NCBI GenBank assembly: GCA_026874595.1
Contig: CM049315.1
Location: 10,618,664-10,682,663 of the forward strand
Direction of reading: 5' to 3'
Origin: Sipunculus nudus
Taxonomy: Eukaryota; Annelida; Sipuncula; Golfingiida; Sipunculidae
Length of the DNA: 64,000 nt
The notes beneath the pieces are model-generated. The model saw only the letters and a program-made list of their open reading frames with translations. It had not been told where the DNA came from and did no database searches. Position numbers and translations under genes: made by a program. Below are positions 41,468 to 55,132 of this stretch, piece by piece. Every line of letters begins with the position of its first letter. Positions within the stretch are counted from its first letter, which is position 1.

Positions 41468-44400
41468 CAATACAGAAAAAAGGCGAGAAAACCCGCATCT
41501 CTGATTCATTGTAATTGCAATGAGGTCCTATGCAATATCAGCTAAGTATATTTTTTAATAAGTGTTTCCATCAAACTGCTCCGCTTCATTTTCAGAACCT
41601 TTCAAAAACAAAATATTCTAACAAGTCACTACGGGGATAATTTAAAAATCTTATTACGCTTAGCAAATTGGGGTTAGAAATTACTCTTATGTCCAATTTA
41701 TTGGACAGATTAAACCTATGATGTCTCTCATTTAATGTGGTTTATTGACGTAAAGAATTATACACAAGAGGTTGTCTACCGTTTTTATATTATCATTTTA
41801 TATGTTTTATATGTTATAATGTTAATCTAGTGAATGTAATGGTAATTTTAACGCTTATCCTGTATATAATGAAATATAATTTTTATTTTGAATATTTCAC
41901 ACGATTTGTATCTGTCTTTAATTATTTTTGGGAGTTCTGTGATATTCTATTTATGGAAATTTCGCATTTAACTACTATCTTCATTAGGACGCAGTAAATA
42001 TTGCATGTTTTATGAATTAACTTCGGCTAGGCATTATTCCTGGTCGTCCATATACATACTATAACGGGCTATTTATATATACCAGGCACCGGAAGTCAGT
42101 GACTGGCTAGAGTCCACTTTCATCAAGACTACCTCGCCGTCACAGCGCACCAAAGGAGACCCCGATACATTCTGTGGATTAATCTTTCTCTTTGTAAATC
42201 AGTCCCCGGGCCTTGATAAATCTAAATAACAAATATCAGCCTCCGCATCCGAGGGAGCCGTTCCTTTAAAAGACAGAGCTCTGTCGAGCGTTTAGGAAGA
42301 TCCTGATGCGGCGGCATAAACTGATGGGTAGCTGCTGATGCAAATACAAAGTCCGTACACGCTGCATCTGTATCACGTGGTGGGAGCCATGGTAACCTGC
42401 CGGGGTCGATTTTTTTTAATATCGATGGCATATGTGTAGAGAGAACTAATGAAATTCAGCATGTTAGTCCTAATTATGTTCTATCCACCACGAATTGATG
42501 TTTAACGTGTGGATTTAATCACGTGTCAACCGACAGTGTTTGGGAAAAATCGATGTCATGTATTCATGTATGCACTGAAACCTGACATGGGGGCCACCTT
42601 GTATCATGGTCACCTCGCTTTTACGACCACAATTCGTGGTCTCGTATTAAACCCTTTAGATAAATGTCTACCACAGTGTCAAAGTAGGTAAAATCATCGA
42701 CCATGTATCTGGTAAGTATGGTAAAGAGGGCATCACATACAAAAAACTACCTGAAAAAAATATCAACATATATGATATTATAAATATTATATATTATATA
42801 TTATAAAGATATTCATATGTTACAGTAGATATTGGTTTAAAATCACTGCTATATATATTGACCAAAATATAGCACTACGAAAACACTATTTTTCTTACAA
42901 AATTAGCATTTTCATCCATTTGGTATTCAATCAAATAAAAATGTTTTGCTTCATCTTTTTATAGGTGATGCGAATATATCAATTTTGATTAACTTTACAT
43001 TTTGATCACACTTTGTTAACTGTTCTTGCATTATAGTAAACATGAAAACCTTGAAAAACAGAAGAAAGTAAATAACTAAGGAAGCAAATGAAAGACTAGA
43101 ACGCGCACGTCACAGCGCAAACCTCGATCAGCCGGTCATACACCATCTGGATGTTCCTTAACTTAACGTATTAAAGTTAATCCTAGATGATTAAAGAACA
43201 CTAATGAGGAAGGGGAGGAAGCAGCAAGGAAAATAAAGCCCTGAAACATGAAGTTCTGGATAGTTTACATACTTATGCAACATTAATTCCGGAATGTTTG
43301 ATGGACCGATTCTAAACATCATTTTTTATTTACTTTATGCTTCGCTACTGCAATAAAGGCATGTGTACCAATATTTTAAAAATACAGTTGTCGTTAATCT
43401 GAACAGTTTTAATGTAATATTTTGTAGTTTTATGCAATGTTTACTTTCTCAAATTATTGTTAAAATCCTAGAGCATATTATTATGGATTTGGTGCTCTAT
43501 AATAAAAATAATAATAATAATAATACGTAATAATAATAATAGTTACTCAGGGGAATGTAATCTAGATAAATTCGCTCCAATTACAAGCTCCAACCTTTCT
43601 TCTTTATACATATTTATCCGGTGATTTTTTTATTAACAATTCCCTCAAAGATAGACGCACAGACAGACAGACATGAAAACCGATCGACGCTTCGCATAGC
43701 CAGTAAAATGACCATTTAATAAAAACAAACAGATATTGGGTTCGTAAAACCAAAGGTACACCAGGAGGATTGTGAACGTGTTTTGTGTGTTAGTTGTCTA
43801 GAAGGAACACCCACACGTTAAGCTAACAGGGAGAAATTTGTCTCTGTAAATTACGTCTAGGCACTAATAATAAGACCAGCAGGAGGTCTGCTTGCTGCGA
43901 CAGCACTACCCTGCTGTCTGAGGGGCTGGCTTGGAATGACCAGAGTAAGTCAAAAGGCACACACTGCAGGAACACTATTATACTTGGTGTAGATGGGCGG
44001 CGTCTGGCTGTAGCATTGTTACGTACGGAACAGACAGAGCAGAAACGTCCGTGACTGTTGGTGATAATTCAGTCTGTGCAAAAACGTCCGTGACTCTTGG
44101 TGGTAACTCCATCAGTGTCGCCGTCACGACTCACCAACAAAATTGGTTTGTTTTCTTCTCCAAAGTTTAAGGACTAAAATAAGATGCCCAAGATATACTA
44201 CTCACGCATGTCTGTGACTTGACCAATTAAGCGTCTGTACATTGTTATGTCCACAAAATATGCACATGGACCGTAAAGGTGCCACTTTATTGAAATACAA
44301 GCAGGTACATGTATATATCAGGTACGATGCAATATGTGTCCTAAAGGGGGGGGGGGGACATTTCCCCATAAATCCTAAGAAATTTGATATTATTTCGCTA

Positions 44401-45749
44401 GGGAGCTATCGCAGCGCCATCTATATAAGACTATGTGTACCCGCCCTCAGTTGGATCATCTTAAAACGATCCGATCCGACCCGACCCCGGGATAATGTCG
44501 CAGAGACCTGGCCCACACAAGACCAGGTAATATGATAGAATAATAAAATAACGACGGAGTACACAAATAGACATGCTCGATTACATTCCCTTTGAAGTTT
44601 TCTGATAGAATATAATCAGTTATCGATATCTTGTATAATACACGAACAGACATGCATGTCTGTAGTGTTGAAGCGTCTTTGTCGGAGACACAGCCTGTCA
44701 GTCTTGACAAGATTAAGTACAGCTGTGTCTTCTTATAAATTTCCCTTTCAAGTCAAATATATTTGTTCTCCCCGGGCTTGGCCACGTTAAGCCGTAGACT
44801 CTGCACAGAAGACATCCGCTCGTAGGCAAGAAATAAGTTCAGTTCCCCCCGGAGTTCCGTCCTGCGTCCCATGTCATCCCACTAAGCCTGCACTGGCGGA
44901 GACATGGCTGTCCTATACAACAGTGAGCGGATTACTGTCAGCACAAAGACTCCAGGTTTAATAACCACGTGCCTAAGTGCTTAGCTTTCCTTCAGCCTCC
45001 GGTCTATTAACAGTTTTTTTTGTGACAAGTACGCAGGTTTTATCAGGTGATTGATGACACATCAATGTCATATTATGTGATCTTCAATGATTTTATTATT
45101 TTGATCTCGAAACAATGTAAAATATTCTCTGGTCGTTCCAGAACTTGGTGGCGGGAGTAAAGAAAGGTGAGCGTGAGAAATTTAAGAAACGAGAGGAACT
45201 CAGTATAAAAGACTGAAATAATAGCAGTTTACAAAGCAGTCTATGAGTTTGTCATCCTCGGCCAAAATATTGCTGACAAAAAATCCAAAAAGAATGAAAT
45301 ATTCACCCACAACTTATGCCTAGTTAAAAACAAAATCATTAGATTAAATAAAACAATTTCAAAAACATATTTATTACAGGCTATCGCGAAGAATATCATG
45401 TGACCAGAGCAAGATAATAATAGCTTTACTAAGCAGGTATCAGCACAACATAACAAAAGGAAATCTTACCGAAATGTTATTATTTTATCGCTTGAATGAG
45501 TAACAAATTTGGTATTAAATCAAAAAACATAATTTCACAGTAACTCGGGAAGAGGTTCATAAAGATATATATGTAACAACGAAAGGACCATATAGTGCAG
45601 AATTTCAATACAAACTAGTTAATAATTATCTTGCAGTGAACAAAAATCTGTACAAGTGGAAGCTTAGCGATATTCCGCGGGGCTCTTATTGAATCCATAA
45701 CTAATATATATTTTTTATGTGTTTATGCAAAATGTCTTTATAAAGAGCT
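41465..45749. other. Non-coding stretch with small repeats
   Basis: No exon recognised. It contains a (TAA)n tract at about 43497-43540, a ~42-bp direct duplication around AAACGTCCGTGACT (about 44043-44120), a G11 run near 44346-44356, and a GC-richer segment at 42.1-42.4 kb without a convincing exon. Confidence 0.5.
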
Positions 45750-46050
45750 AAGAGGATGGCTTCGAGACGAAAAACATAGATTCGCCAGAATTTAAACTTG
45801 AAAATATCATCTTTGGCATCTTGACTGTAGTAGAAGAGAACATACTTCTAAACCACATTGTCTTGATGATTAAAATAATACTATTTCAACAACGAGACAA
45901 GAAACGGGAGAACCTTTTTTCAGTCTTGAAACAAAAGATAACAGAAGTAGAAACATTGAGAAGACAATATCTAGGAAATGTAGAAAGGACAAGGTATATG
46001 CAAAAAATGGGAACCTCTTCTGCCTTTGATAAAAGGAGCAAATAACGACA
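45750..46050 (+). pseudogene. L1/Tx1-type LINE 3' coding end, fragment
   Basis: The plus strand reads LENIIFGIL, then LLNHIVLMIKIILFQQRDKK, then FSVLKQKITEVETLRR. This is the pattern of the extreme C-terminus of Tx1/L1-like ORF2 proteins (diiFG...., N.iil..K..Iy..R.k, ...l...i..ie). Only this tail is present, as expected for a strongly 5'-truncated insertion. It ends at a stop at about 46045, followed by AT-rich 3' sequence. The orientation is opposite to the LINE at 33.9-37.3 kb. Confidence 0.55.
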
Positions 46051-46140
46051 AGAGCATGGTAGAATAAACGTGCCGGAATCTTAAAAGAAAATGTCTATAC
46101 ATTTGTTTATGTGTATGTGTATATATTTATGGGTTTATGC

Positions 46141-46167
46141 GTATATATATATATATATATATATATG
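46141..46167. repeat. (TA)n microsatellite
   Basis: 13 TA units in a TATG/TGTA-rich region. Confidence 0.9.
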
Positions 46168-48244
46168 CTTATGTATGGTATGTATATGTAATATGCATGT
46201 GTATATATATGCGTGTGTGTATATTTTGAAAAAAAGACCTTGCAAAGGCACAGAATTTTTGATAATTCATGTAATTAGTCACAGACTTAAAGGTGGACCT
46301 ATAGCCATTTGAGTGTTACTAAAAAAGAGCTGTTATTTGTGTGTATTGTTTTGTCAATGTGGTACCTTTTATTATTTCTGTATAAATTAGGTAATGCGAA
46401 AATTTCCAAAAGTTTTGTATGAATCGTCAGATTTCTGTTACTTGTTCTGTTTCTTTTATGGCATCTTTTATGAAAAAAATCGGCAAAATAAAAAAAAAAT
46501 AGCCGAGCGAACAGAGTCGGAGATACCATTAAAAAAGAAAGAAAAAAGGTAACACATTTTGTTGCGGGGATTTTGCCTGAGAAAGCAAACCTTATTTTTT
46601 GCCTTACAGCTTTTTTCTTATTATTCCGGCCGGAAAAGACCCGCATAACTTAACACAACTAGCTGACTATGAGTACAACAAGCAGCCTACAGGTGCTGGG
46701 GGGGGGGGGGGGGGGGGTTACTGTCTTTCTGCTTTGAGCTCATTATTCTCTCAATTACTGATAATATATAATTAAAACGGCGTTATCATGCCAGACGCTT
46801 TTTAATGAGACTCAATGTACCTCCGGGATTGAGGCGGAGGATAGGAGGGCGGAAGGTGGGGGGTGGGCTGTTATTTATTACTTTGCAGAAAACCCTCTAG
46901 GCTCCTCCTTCATGTTAACCCTGGTGTATGAACCCTGGGTACACCAGGTAAAGGCTGGATATATTCAGCAAGGGCCCGACACTGGCTGCACCCCTTCCCA
47001 TTGTTTGTGTGTGTGTGTGTGAGAGAGAGAGATTTGTTAATTTAAAGATATATAAAAGACATACAACAGGTATGGCAGACGGTGAATTTTGTAACCTTGT
47101 ATAAATAAATGCTCATCGAATAAAAATATTCACTGTCTATTAATGAAACGTTCGTTAGGCAAATAGTAACCATATTAGATCTGTATCCCTTTTGTAGCTG
47201 GTAGTCCTGTTTTGACCATAATCATTCTCATTTTACTGGTATGTAGAAATAAATGAATGTGTCAAGTACATTCTCTTATATTAATGAGCAGCTTATATAA
47301 TTTTAATCTGGGACGCTCCACGACATCCGAGCCCTCTGGTGAACACTCAATGAAACGTGGCTGCGGGTCAAAGTCAAGATGATTCCTTTCATATTAAGAT
47401 AATAAGGCATTAGAGACAATGTTTGTATGTAACATGTAGACACTATATATATATGTACTTTGAACAGTCCAATGGCAAGGTATAAGCAAACAGCCGGCAT
47501 CATATGCATCAAAGACGTGTTCGCTTACTCAGGGGAAACGGCCTATGACAGTAACCTAACCTCTATATTTGATTATGTTTATGAACAGCACGTATGTAAA
47601 TAATTGGTAATTAACGTTTCACGTTCTGTAGATTTTCCCTGCATCACACGAGTAAGAATCACAATTATTTTCACGCTGTTCTTACCAAAAAAACAATAAC
47701 GGACAGGCAATGCATGGATGGAACCAGGATTCTGTGATTCGAAGTATTTTTCCATGTACAAGGAGGAACTAATACCTTAAAATCAGGTCCACAACTAACT
47801 TCCGTGGTTGCGTGGGTTTAGTTCGACAATATTAGGAAGTGGGTTGCGAAAAGGGTGATTTTCCCCAGTGGCTTGGGATGGGGTATAGGTAAATCCCCTA
47901 ATCTCCATCCCTTGTCCCGCCCCTAGGCCAATGTGTGCAATCATTCAGATCGCTGTACTTAAGCTTTGTACTGTACATCTCTCATAACACGAACCTAGTT
48001 ATGACACCAAGTTATTACAATACACAGATGACACGAATCAGCCGCTGGGTGAGCATAACTCCTTGGTGAATTTTTAATTTACATGATGTAGTATTCCCTG
48101 TGATCCGGGTACATCTCTTTGTCAGTTACGACTGATAAGCTGGGGGCCTAATGCAGTGTCCATCAGTTACTCGTTTGAAGCCGAGGACATATATATTCAA
48201 ATCTCTAATTACTCAAGGGCTGGTGCCTTATTCAAAGAGACACG

Positions 48245-48248
<4 letters not shown>
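46168..48248. other. Non-coding stretch with G20 run
   Basis: No gene recognised. A 20-base G run is at 46698-46717, and a short (GT)(GA) microsatellite is at about 47006-47031. Confidence 0.6.

Positions 48249-48314
<66 letters not shown>
48249..48314. repeat. (AT)n microsatellite
   Basis: 33 AT units. The 60-codon open frame over it is poly-YI and not a gene. Confidence 0.95.
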
Positions 48315-48317
<3 letters not shown>

Positions 48318-48744
48318 AATCGAATCATGAACAAATAAAGGTTTGATTATTTCTCCAGGCACTAAAATTTTTAATCAACATTAATTAATATATTGTCTTT
48401 ATGCCAGAACCAGACCTAAACTGATTACCGGCCTTTGGGATTACTGCCTAGAGACAAGACAGTTTCAATGATAAAGCGCATATTGAGTCCGCAGTTAGTG
48501 ATTAGTCCGCTATCCGTTATAATAAGCATGGCCTTAAAGGTTTACATGAATAGCTTGATAGATGTCAAGAGGCAACATGCTAAAATCAGTGATTTTCTTT
48601 TTCTAAACAAATCTGTTAAATACTCCCTTTTGAATGATGACTTTATACATATCCTGAAAAATCGACCAGGTGAAGAAGATGACCCAACACGTCATGGTTA
48701 CTGCACAGCTTCCGGAAACAGGGGCGGAAACAGGATCTTACAAT

Positions 48745-48761
48745 GGGGGGGGGGGGGGGGG
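48745..48761. repeat. G17 homopolymer
   Basis: 17 G in a row. A 130-codon plus-strand frame (48435-48827) reads through it as poly-Gly and has no other recognisable motif. Confidence 0.9.
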
Positions 48762-48857
48762 TCAAAACCCTGGTTAACACGTGAAACGGTACGAGACGAA
48801 AATTTCGGCGCTGCTTTTCGGATATAAGCATATATTATTTTAATTTCTTGTATATTA

Positions 48858-48950
48858 CGGTCAAAAAGAATTATTATGGTCAAAAAGGATTATTAAGGTC
48901 AAACAAGGATTATTAAGTTGAAAAAGGATTATTTTGGTCAAAAAAGGATC
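48858..48950. repeat. ~19-bp tandem repeat
   Basis: Five degenerate units of GGTCAAAAAGGATTATTA. Confidence 0.75.
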
Positions 48951-49218
48951 GCGCGTTTCCTTCCCACCTTCTAAATCCGCCCCTGAGAGACCCAGGAATG
49001 AGATTATATGAAATGTTTTAACTTCGCCATAATGAAGACATAATTCACATTTTAATCAAGATTTGCTCGTCATAAACATATCACAACGCAAACAAAATAC
49101 TGGATGTCAGTGTAGCAGATAACCGTATTTCATGATTTCTTGTTCAAACATTTTTTTATTTGTTTTCAAGTAGACACGGTTGGTGTACGTGTACACAGAT
49201 ATGACACAAGTATTTCCT

Positions 49219-49579
49219 ACCTGATTCAGGCTCGGCTGTATTCACTAATCCTGTAGTCATCTTTAATCAGAAGGCAGCAGGGGTACTCCACGACAAGTAC
49301 AGCCACACACACCGAGGACACTCCCACACAGGAACGGTTTGATGGTAGTCTTTTAACACTGACAGGACCTGTCCCGGGGCCACGATTTAGCTGAACATTA
49401 ACCCACCTGTAGCTCGTGCTGTACAGCAGTTCCCAATGACAATCCAAACGGTAGTCCGTGCGTCGCTAAGAACTCTGTGTAAACACTAGAAACCCAGCAC
49501 CGGCGCACCTTAATAATATGTCGATACGGACAGTGGGGCCGTTAATAGCAAGGTATGGGGCCATCGAGCGTCAGTCGCT
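49219..49579. promoter_or_regulatory. Possible divergent promoter region
   Basis: This is a CpG-richer segment than its surroundings. On the minus strand a 74-codon open stretch (49226-49447, no ATG start) ends next to ATCAG|GTAGGAAA, a good splice donor at about 49219. On the plus strand a short ATG exon with the same kind of donor begins at 49580. Two donors pointing outwards suggest a bidirectional promoter. No TATA box or initiator is convincing. Confidence 0.25.
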
Positions 49580-49639
49580 ATGGCAGGGGAGGCTGGCATC
49601 GCTGCCATCACATGGTATCGGCAAAATGATTATCCGCAG
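49580..49639 (+). CDS. Candidate first coding exon, unknown protein
   Basis: ATGG in fair Kozak context opens exactly 20 codons (MAGEAGIAAITWYRQNDYPQ) and ends at CCGCAG|GTAGGAAC, a strong donor in phase 0. A short 5' coding exon next to CpG-rich DNA is plausible. I could not find a following exon on the plus strand before 57 kb, and I do not recognise the protein. A chance ATG with a donor is the main alternative. Confidence 0.25.
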
Positions 49640-52600
49640 GTAGGAACACTGGTAGACGGATGGATAAGCTTCGTTAACCTGCCGAACAGACAGACCACGC
49701 CTTCGTGGACGTAATACCTCAATAAAGGCTCGAGCAAATCGAATTCCGCCGCTCTTCAGCTATGTACAGCCGTCGCAATAACGGCAATCGTATATATCTA
49801 AGCCATGTGTCTTCAAGGATGCTGTGTTGTCTGTAACCCGGTCGTAACCAACACAGTATCGTATATACTAGTCTGCGGCATCAAATGTTTCCGTTCCTTT
49901 TTGTCACAGTGAATCTGTTTCCAAGGTTTGAAGGCTCGGAATTACTTTTTCGTTTCCACGGCAACCGTCTGGACTAGAACGCGAAGAAAGTATCAATAAA
50001 AAGTGCTCTTGTGTTCTTGAATTTTATATTATGTAAATGAAGGTTATTCAGAGTGTTTTAATTGTAGGTCTTTATTTATGACCGCACTATATTTAAAGGT
50101 GCCCAATCATCTACCTTTTGAAAAGGAATTTATGTTATTTCTGGCTTCTTCTGCATGTATATATATTCATGATCTAGGGGTAATTTTAATTGTGAAAAGA
50201 TAAGGCCTACATGAAAGATGTGTGAACTTGTTTATCAACAATATGTTTGCAAACACAGCAATATTGACAAACGGGAAAAACATGTAACCTAAGGTGTTTG
50301 GTTGCATATATGTTGATGTATGAAGGTCACTTGTGGCAAAACACCATTACAAATCTCTGGCTTATCTGACTTGCTGCCAAATACCCTTGGTGAATTTGTT
50401 TTTATTAATTTTGCGGGCCCTAGCACATATAAACACATTAATATAAACAAAACAAGCAACCTGTGGCCGGTGATATCCACGTTTTATGGCCTATTTTTAG
50501 GAAAGCTCCAAGGGATTACCTTTAGTTGGTGATTGGGCCCCTTTAAAGTAAATGTACATCCGACGCAAAATCACCAGCTTATATTTAACTTTGCATCCGT
50601 GTGAATGTGATAATTAGTTAATATTCACATTTGAAAGATTTTAAGGTTTAGAAATCCCACAGGAGAGTACCACTATTTATTATATTTACCAGTGAATAAC
50701 ATTTTAATAATAGGTCTCTAAGGGTCAAAGTTTCTAACACCCGGAGTCTAAGTATAAAAACGTTTATGTATTAACATAAACCTTGTTGGTTTAATCTTAA
50801 TTTAAATTAAAATTTTATTAAATATCCTTAATTAAATTTTTAACTTTTACCTGTTCAAAGCCCAAAGGTAGGTTCACAGGTTTGGTATTTTTTTTTATCA
50901 CCGAACATCAAATCAATAAAATGCTCTTTATTTCCGCCATGTAGTTCTGACGATGTTCGTGATTCCAACCATTTTCTTACAGGATATATCAAATTTGATG
51001 CATTTACATATACATAGACTAAGAGGAGATCGAGCTGAGGTATGAGGAAGGGTTGATTAAATTTTATGGATGGGATACCACTTCGACTGTTATTAGACTG
51101 TTTTTTTTATTTTAATCAGATTGTAAATGATTGCATAATCGGAAACCTATTGTGACCTTGATTATACTTCATACCACGGATTAACTTAAACTTGGATATT
51201 GAGAGTCTGTCGCGCCATATTTTCAGACTTTTATTTTTTAGAGATATCATGTCCGCTTGTGGATACGGCTCTAAAAGGCATCTTCCTAAGACATTGGTAA
51301 TCAGCTCGGACCTGTATAAAACAGCGGATAATTAAGTCCATCCTATAACCCCACCACCGAGTACGTTAAATCTGATAAACATCAGGCTTATAAATATTTC
51401 ATAATCAAACATCTTCATCAAAGTCATGAAACAAAACAGCTTCAGTTACTTGTTTTGGACCTGGTCTTAATGAATATATAGGAGCTGGAACCTCTGTTTT
51501 TATTTTGTTTCAATTCGCGTTCGTTCATTAGTAGATTAGACCGCAGAAAATTCAATATTTATTCCATTAAATTCAATAAGATGTGGAATTAATTTTTGCC
51601 AGTTGGTGACAAACGGACATTTTAGTTCACCTTACGCTGTTGAATGTAACAGTTGCCAAGCTGGTAATATTACATTTAAACAAGTTTGTTGATTTTGTTT
51701 TATTTTTATTTAACAGAAAAATAATGATCACAAAACCTAATATTTATCTTTGTTATTGTTTTGCCTAGACCGTTACAGTTGAATGATTGAATGTCGCGAT
51801 TCACACCTTGCCTCTTTTGTCTACGGCAATGTACGTGTATTTAGCAAACTCGTTTTATGAAGATGCTGCTCTTGACACTCAGACGTTCATAAAATTGAAT
51901 CCTACTACGATTTGGGGATTTGAGCGTGGCCCAAAAAGCGTTATTCCGCTATTGACTTCGCCGTTACACCTCCTTTGGCATGCACCAAAATCTCTCCGCA
52001 GATTGATTCTCGCCTGGAAGCATCACAGCGCCATTAGCCAAACCTGTTTTCTCTACCAGTTTCTCGAAACCGCTCTTGGAGGATGCCATGTTGTGTTCAA
52101 ACTTAAACCCGGATGTCACAGGTTTAGATACAGGGGTGTTTACCGGTTTCGGAAAAAGGGGGTTTAACACTCCTACACAGGTAAACAACTTAGCCTGCAG
52201 TGGACTTTACACATAACATAACTCTCGCTTGCAGAAGTATATGTAAATATCAATTTTTTTTCACAATTGCGCATTTTCCTCTCACGCTGTTGGTGTAAAG
52301 GTTCGGGCTTGTTTGCCATACAAAAAGTTCACTAATAATAATAAAAAAAAACAGATGATATAAAGTAGATGAACTGGATGAACACATTTGTTGCAATGAT
52401 TGCACTCGTTTACGCTTTTCCCACAGCGTATTATCTAAACCCCCTACATCTAATGTAAATTCACGGAAAGAAGCGCTAGATTTCCGCTGCCTAGGGGCGT
52501 ACTACGTGTCATTCCCATTTTAAACTGACCACTAATATCTCAGTGTCAGTTAGTGTGAACGATTCGCGGAATAGTCCTGGCTTGCTTCATTACCTATTCT

Positions 52601-53245
52601 ATTAATGGATAACATTCTCCACATTCGTCATTGAACGTCTATTAAAATAGTACATTACATATTCTAAAACGTGAATTGCCTTCGGTTGAAGGAACCACTT
52701 TTCATTATATGCCCTATGTGCTTAATAAATACCTCAAAATCTTATCAATATCTATATGTAAAAAATCCATATCAAATCAGGTTGTTATCTATCTAATAAA
52801 TAATGTGCCTATTATTATAGAGGAACAGGGCCTTTTTCCACACAATCAAATCTAATAACAGAGACGCACTCGATCGATATTGTCAAGTTGTTATTGAATA
52901 AGGATAATTACCTAAACGCTTTACTGTTCTACCTTACTCATGATTGGCACCTTAATTAACTCTGTCATTTAAGCTGGAGGCCAAACATACTGAATATTCA
53001 TTTCTTAAGATTTCGAATAGTCTACATAGTCGACAGCACATTCTGTCTGTTGCATTCTCTGGATTATGTATAAAGATAAAACAAAATTTGAGGAAGACAT
53101 AGCTTATAATATGACATGTGAATGTAAATAGTGTATGATTTAGAATGAAATCTAAAATGTTTTTGAAGATTACAATTTTAAACCAATGTGTGTATGTCAT
53201 TTGTGTTGCCAGTGTTTGTCAAGTGATTGTTCTTGAGAGGTGGTT
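49640..53245. other. Non-coding stretch, nothing recognised
   Basis: No exon or repeat recognised. A 126-codon plus-strand open frame at 51787-52167 was read and shows no domain or splice context that would support it. Confidence 0.5.
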
Positions 53246-53724
53246 ACCATAAATGGACCTGCATCACCAAATGTGTAGTATTTTTTCGTTAAATTTTCTC
53301 TTGTGATTCGAATAAAGAGGAAGCACCAGCGACTTTATGACTTGATTTATTTTTGTATTCATCCCCATGTCCGGTCGTGTCAAACTGCACGAATGACGTC
53401 ATAGATGAACCGCACGGATGACGTCGCAGTTGAACCGCACGGATGACGTCACCGGTTAGCCTTCCTTAGACGCAAAACTGCGTAAATGGACCATAAATGG
53501 ACCTGCATCACCAAATGTGTAGTATTTTTTCGTTAAATTTTCTCTTGTGATTCGAATAAAGAGGAAGCACCAGCGACTTTATGACTGGATTTATTTTTGT
53601 ATTCATCCCCATGTCCGGTCGTGTCAAACTGCACGAATGACGTCATAGATGAACCGCACGGATGACGTCGCAGTTGAACCGCACGGATGACGTCACCGGT
53701 TAGCCTTCCTTAGACGCAAAACTG
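53246..53724. repeat. 244-bp tandem duplication with CRE-like cluster
   Basis: Copy 1 (53246-53489) and copy 2 (53490-53724) are almost identical; one substitution was seen (GACTTGATTT against GACTGGATTT). Each copy holds three ~25-bp sub-repeats of the type AACCGCACGGATGACGTC. They give TGACGTCA, TGACGTCG and TGACGTCA at 53394, 53419 and 53444, and again at 53638, 53663 and 53688. That makes four perfect CREB/ATF sites and two near-sites in about 300 bp. No coding frame is present. Confidence 0.9.
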
Positions 53725-54343
53725 AGGTACAGCCCTCATCACCAGAGAATCAATGGAACTGCCAGTGCTGTACTCACGACACAGCATCCCGAGACACCGA
53801 GCACATACCAAGCGGGACCAGCAGGATTGGTAAGGGTATACATTTCTGGTATGGCCGGGTTTATCTTGCGCGTTTTTATTTTATATTTGACCGAAAAGTG
53901 ATCGATATTTTTCAATTTTCCCATTTGTTTCACAACCAGGCCGATATGTCTATATTAACTGTAATATATGACCGTAATTTTACAGTACAATGCGTTTTGG
54001 CTTTACAGTAAAAAATCACCGTAATCTTGCGTTCAGACTAGGTATACCTCACTTAACCAGTGCACGCGGTACGCTGAGTTATTGAAAATGACACTGGTTA
54101 ATTGACACTCAGTGGAAACTGGTTTCTTTTTCTCCCTGCTCCGTAGTTTTGGTTAAGCTTGGCCTTGCATTGCTTTATGATTTAGCACTCTGTTTTTGCT
54201 ATTCTTTATCACATTTATACAGGCAGTCAAACACTGAGCCTTACAAATATGTAATGGATTGCTATAAGCATAATATTCAATTTAAGTATATACTTTAAAT
54301 GAATCTTGTAACAGGTAAGAATGAATGTAACTGCAATCTACTG
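53725..54343. other. Non-coding stretch, nothing recognised
   Basis: No gene recognised. Confidence 0.5.
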
Positions 54344-54505
54344 CCAGGGCCCAGTTTCATTAAACCGGCCGACTTAAGCCTGTAATTCTGTGTTTTTGAC
54401 TTAAGTCACTTTTGTCGAGCTTTAAGTCAGTTTTATTAAAAATAACGTTAGTGACTTAAGTCACCTGGCGGGCTGAAATGCTAAGCCTGCACTGAGGAGA
54501 CTTAA

Positions 54506-55108
54506 CTCTGTGTTTTATGGGTGTATAGCACATTATATCACTTGCACTCGTTGCACGTGACCATACGGCTATCTGTCCAGCGTGGTACGGTACGTCACAG
54601 GCGACGATGACGTCACGCCACGTGCCGTTTCCCTGAAAAGTGTCCGTAAATCCAAGAATAGATCGTGGGGGGTTGTTGTTTATTTTGTACAGTCAAGTAC
54701 AGCAATACCACGATGTCCAGACCGTATTTTAAACGCGTTTAGTGTAACTTATCTCGTCGGCTTACGTTAGCCGACTTGGGAGGCTTTTCGGTTAAATTTA
54801 AGCCATACGCATTCTTAGTGAAACTGGGCCACTTCGCGGAAGATAGTGACATGGAATTTTAGTTAACCCTGTGTTATTCCTGGGAAGTACACAGATTTCA
54901 CGTCCATCATGGCGGACGCAAGAAGAAAAAAGAGATTACAGGAAACGGAAGTGTGACCTAGATACACAGGAACGAGGCGGGTTTGGCGATAATAGGCCCA
55001 ATAAGGAAAATTTTCGGTTTGCTTCCTCTGTCGTATAAACTTTAACAGAGAAAATTCTCATTAATACAGAAACAGCTCACAATTATGTTTACGTAATAAA
55101 ACACAGAG
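54506..55108. mobile_element. Nested TTAA-flanked element in left TIR
   Basis: A 603-bp insert starts CTCTGTGTTTTAT and ends with its complement ATAAAACACAGAG. It is bounded by TTAA at 54502-54505 and 55109-55112. It cuts the outer element's TIR exactly there. TTAA duplication is the rule for piggyBac and Kolobok families, but these short termini do not let me choose. Inside lie TGACGTCA (54608-54615), a GTCGGCTTACGTTAGCCGAC hairpin (about 54758-54777), and AGTGAAACTGGGCC (about 54817-54830), which resembles the outer element's tip. Confidence 0.7.
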
Positions 55109-55132
55109 TTAAGGGGGAACTTGACACTTTAA

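Noticed and set aside
48435-48827. 130-codon plus-strand frame
   Set aside because: It reads through a G17 homopolymer and lacks any family motif.
51787-52167. 126-codon plus-strand frame
   Set aside because: No ATG at the stated start, no domain, no splice signals in a fitting phase.
54502-55112. Treating 54344-56171 as one simple element
   Set aside because: TIR similarity stops at TTAA (54502) and resumes after TTAA (55112), and the segment between has its own inverted tips, so two elements are nested.
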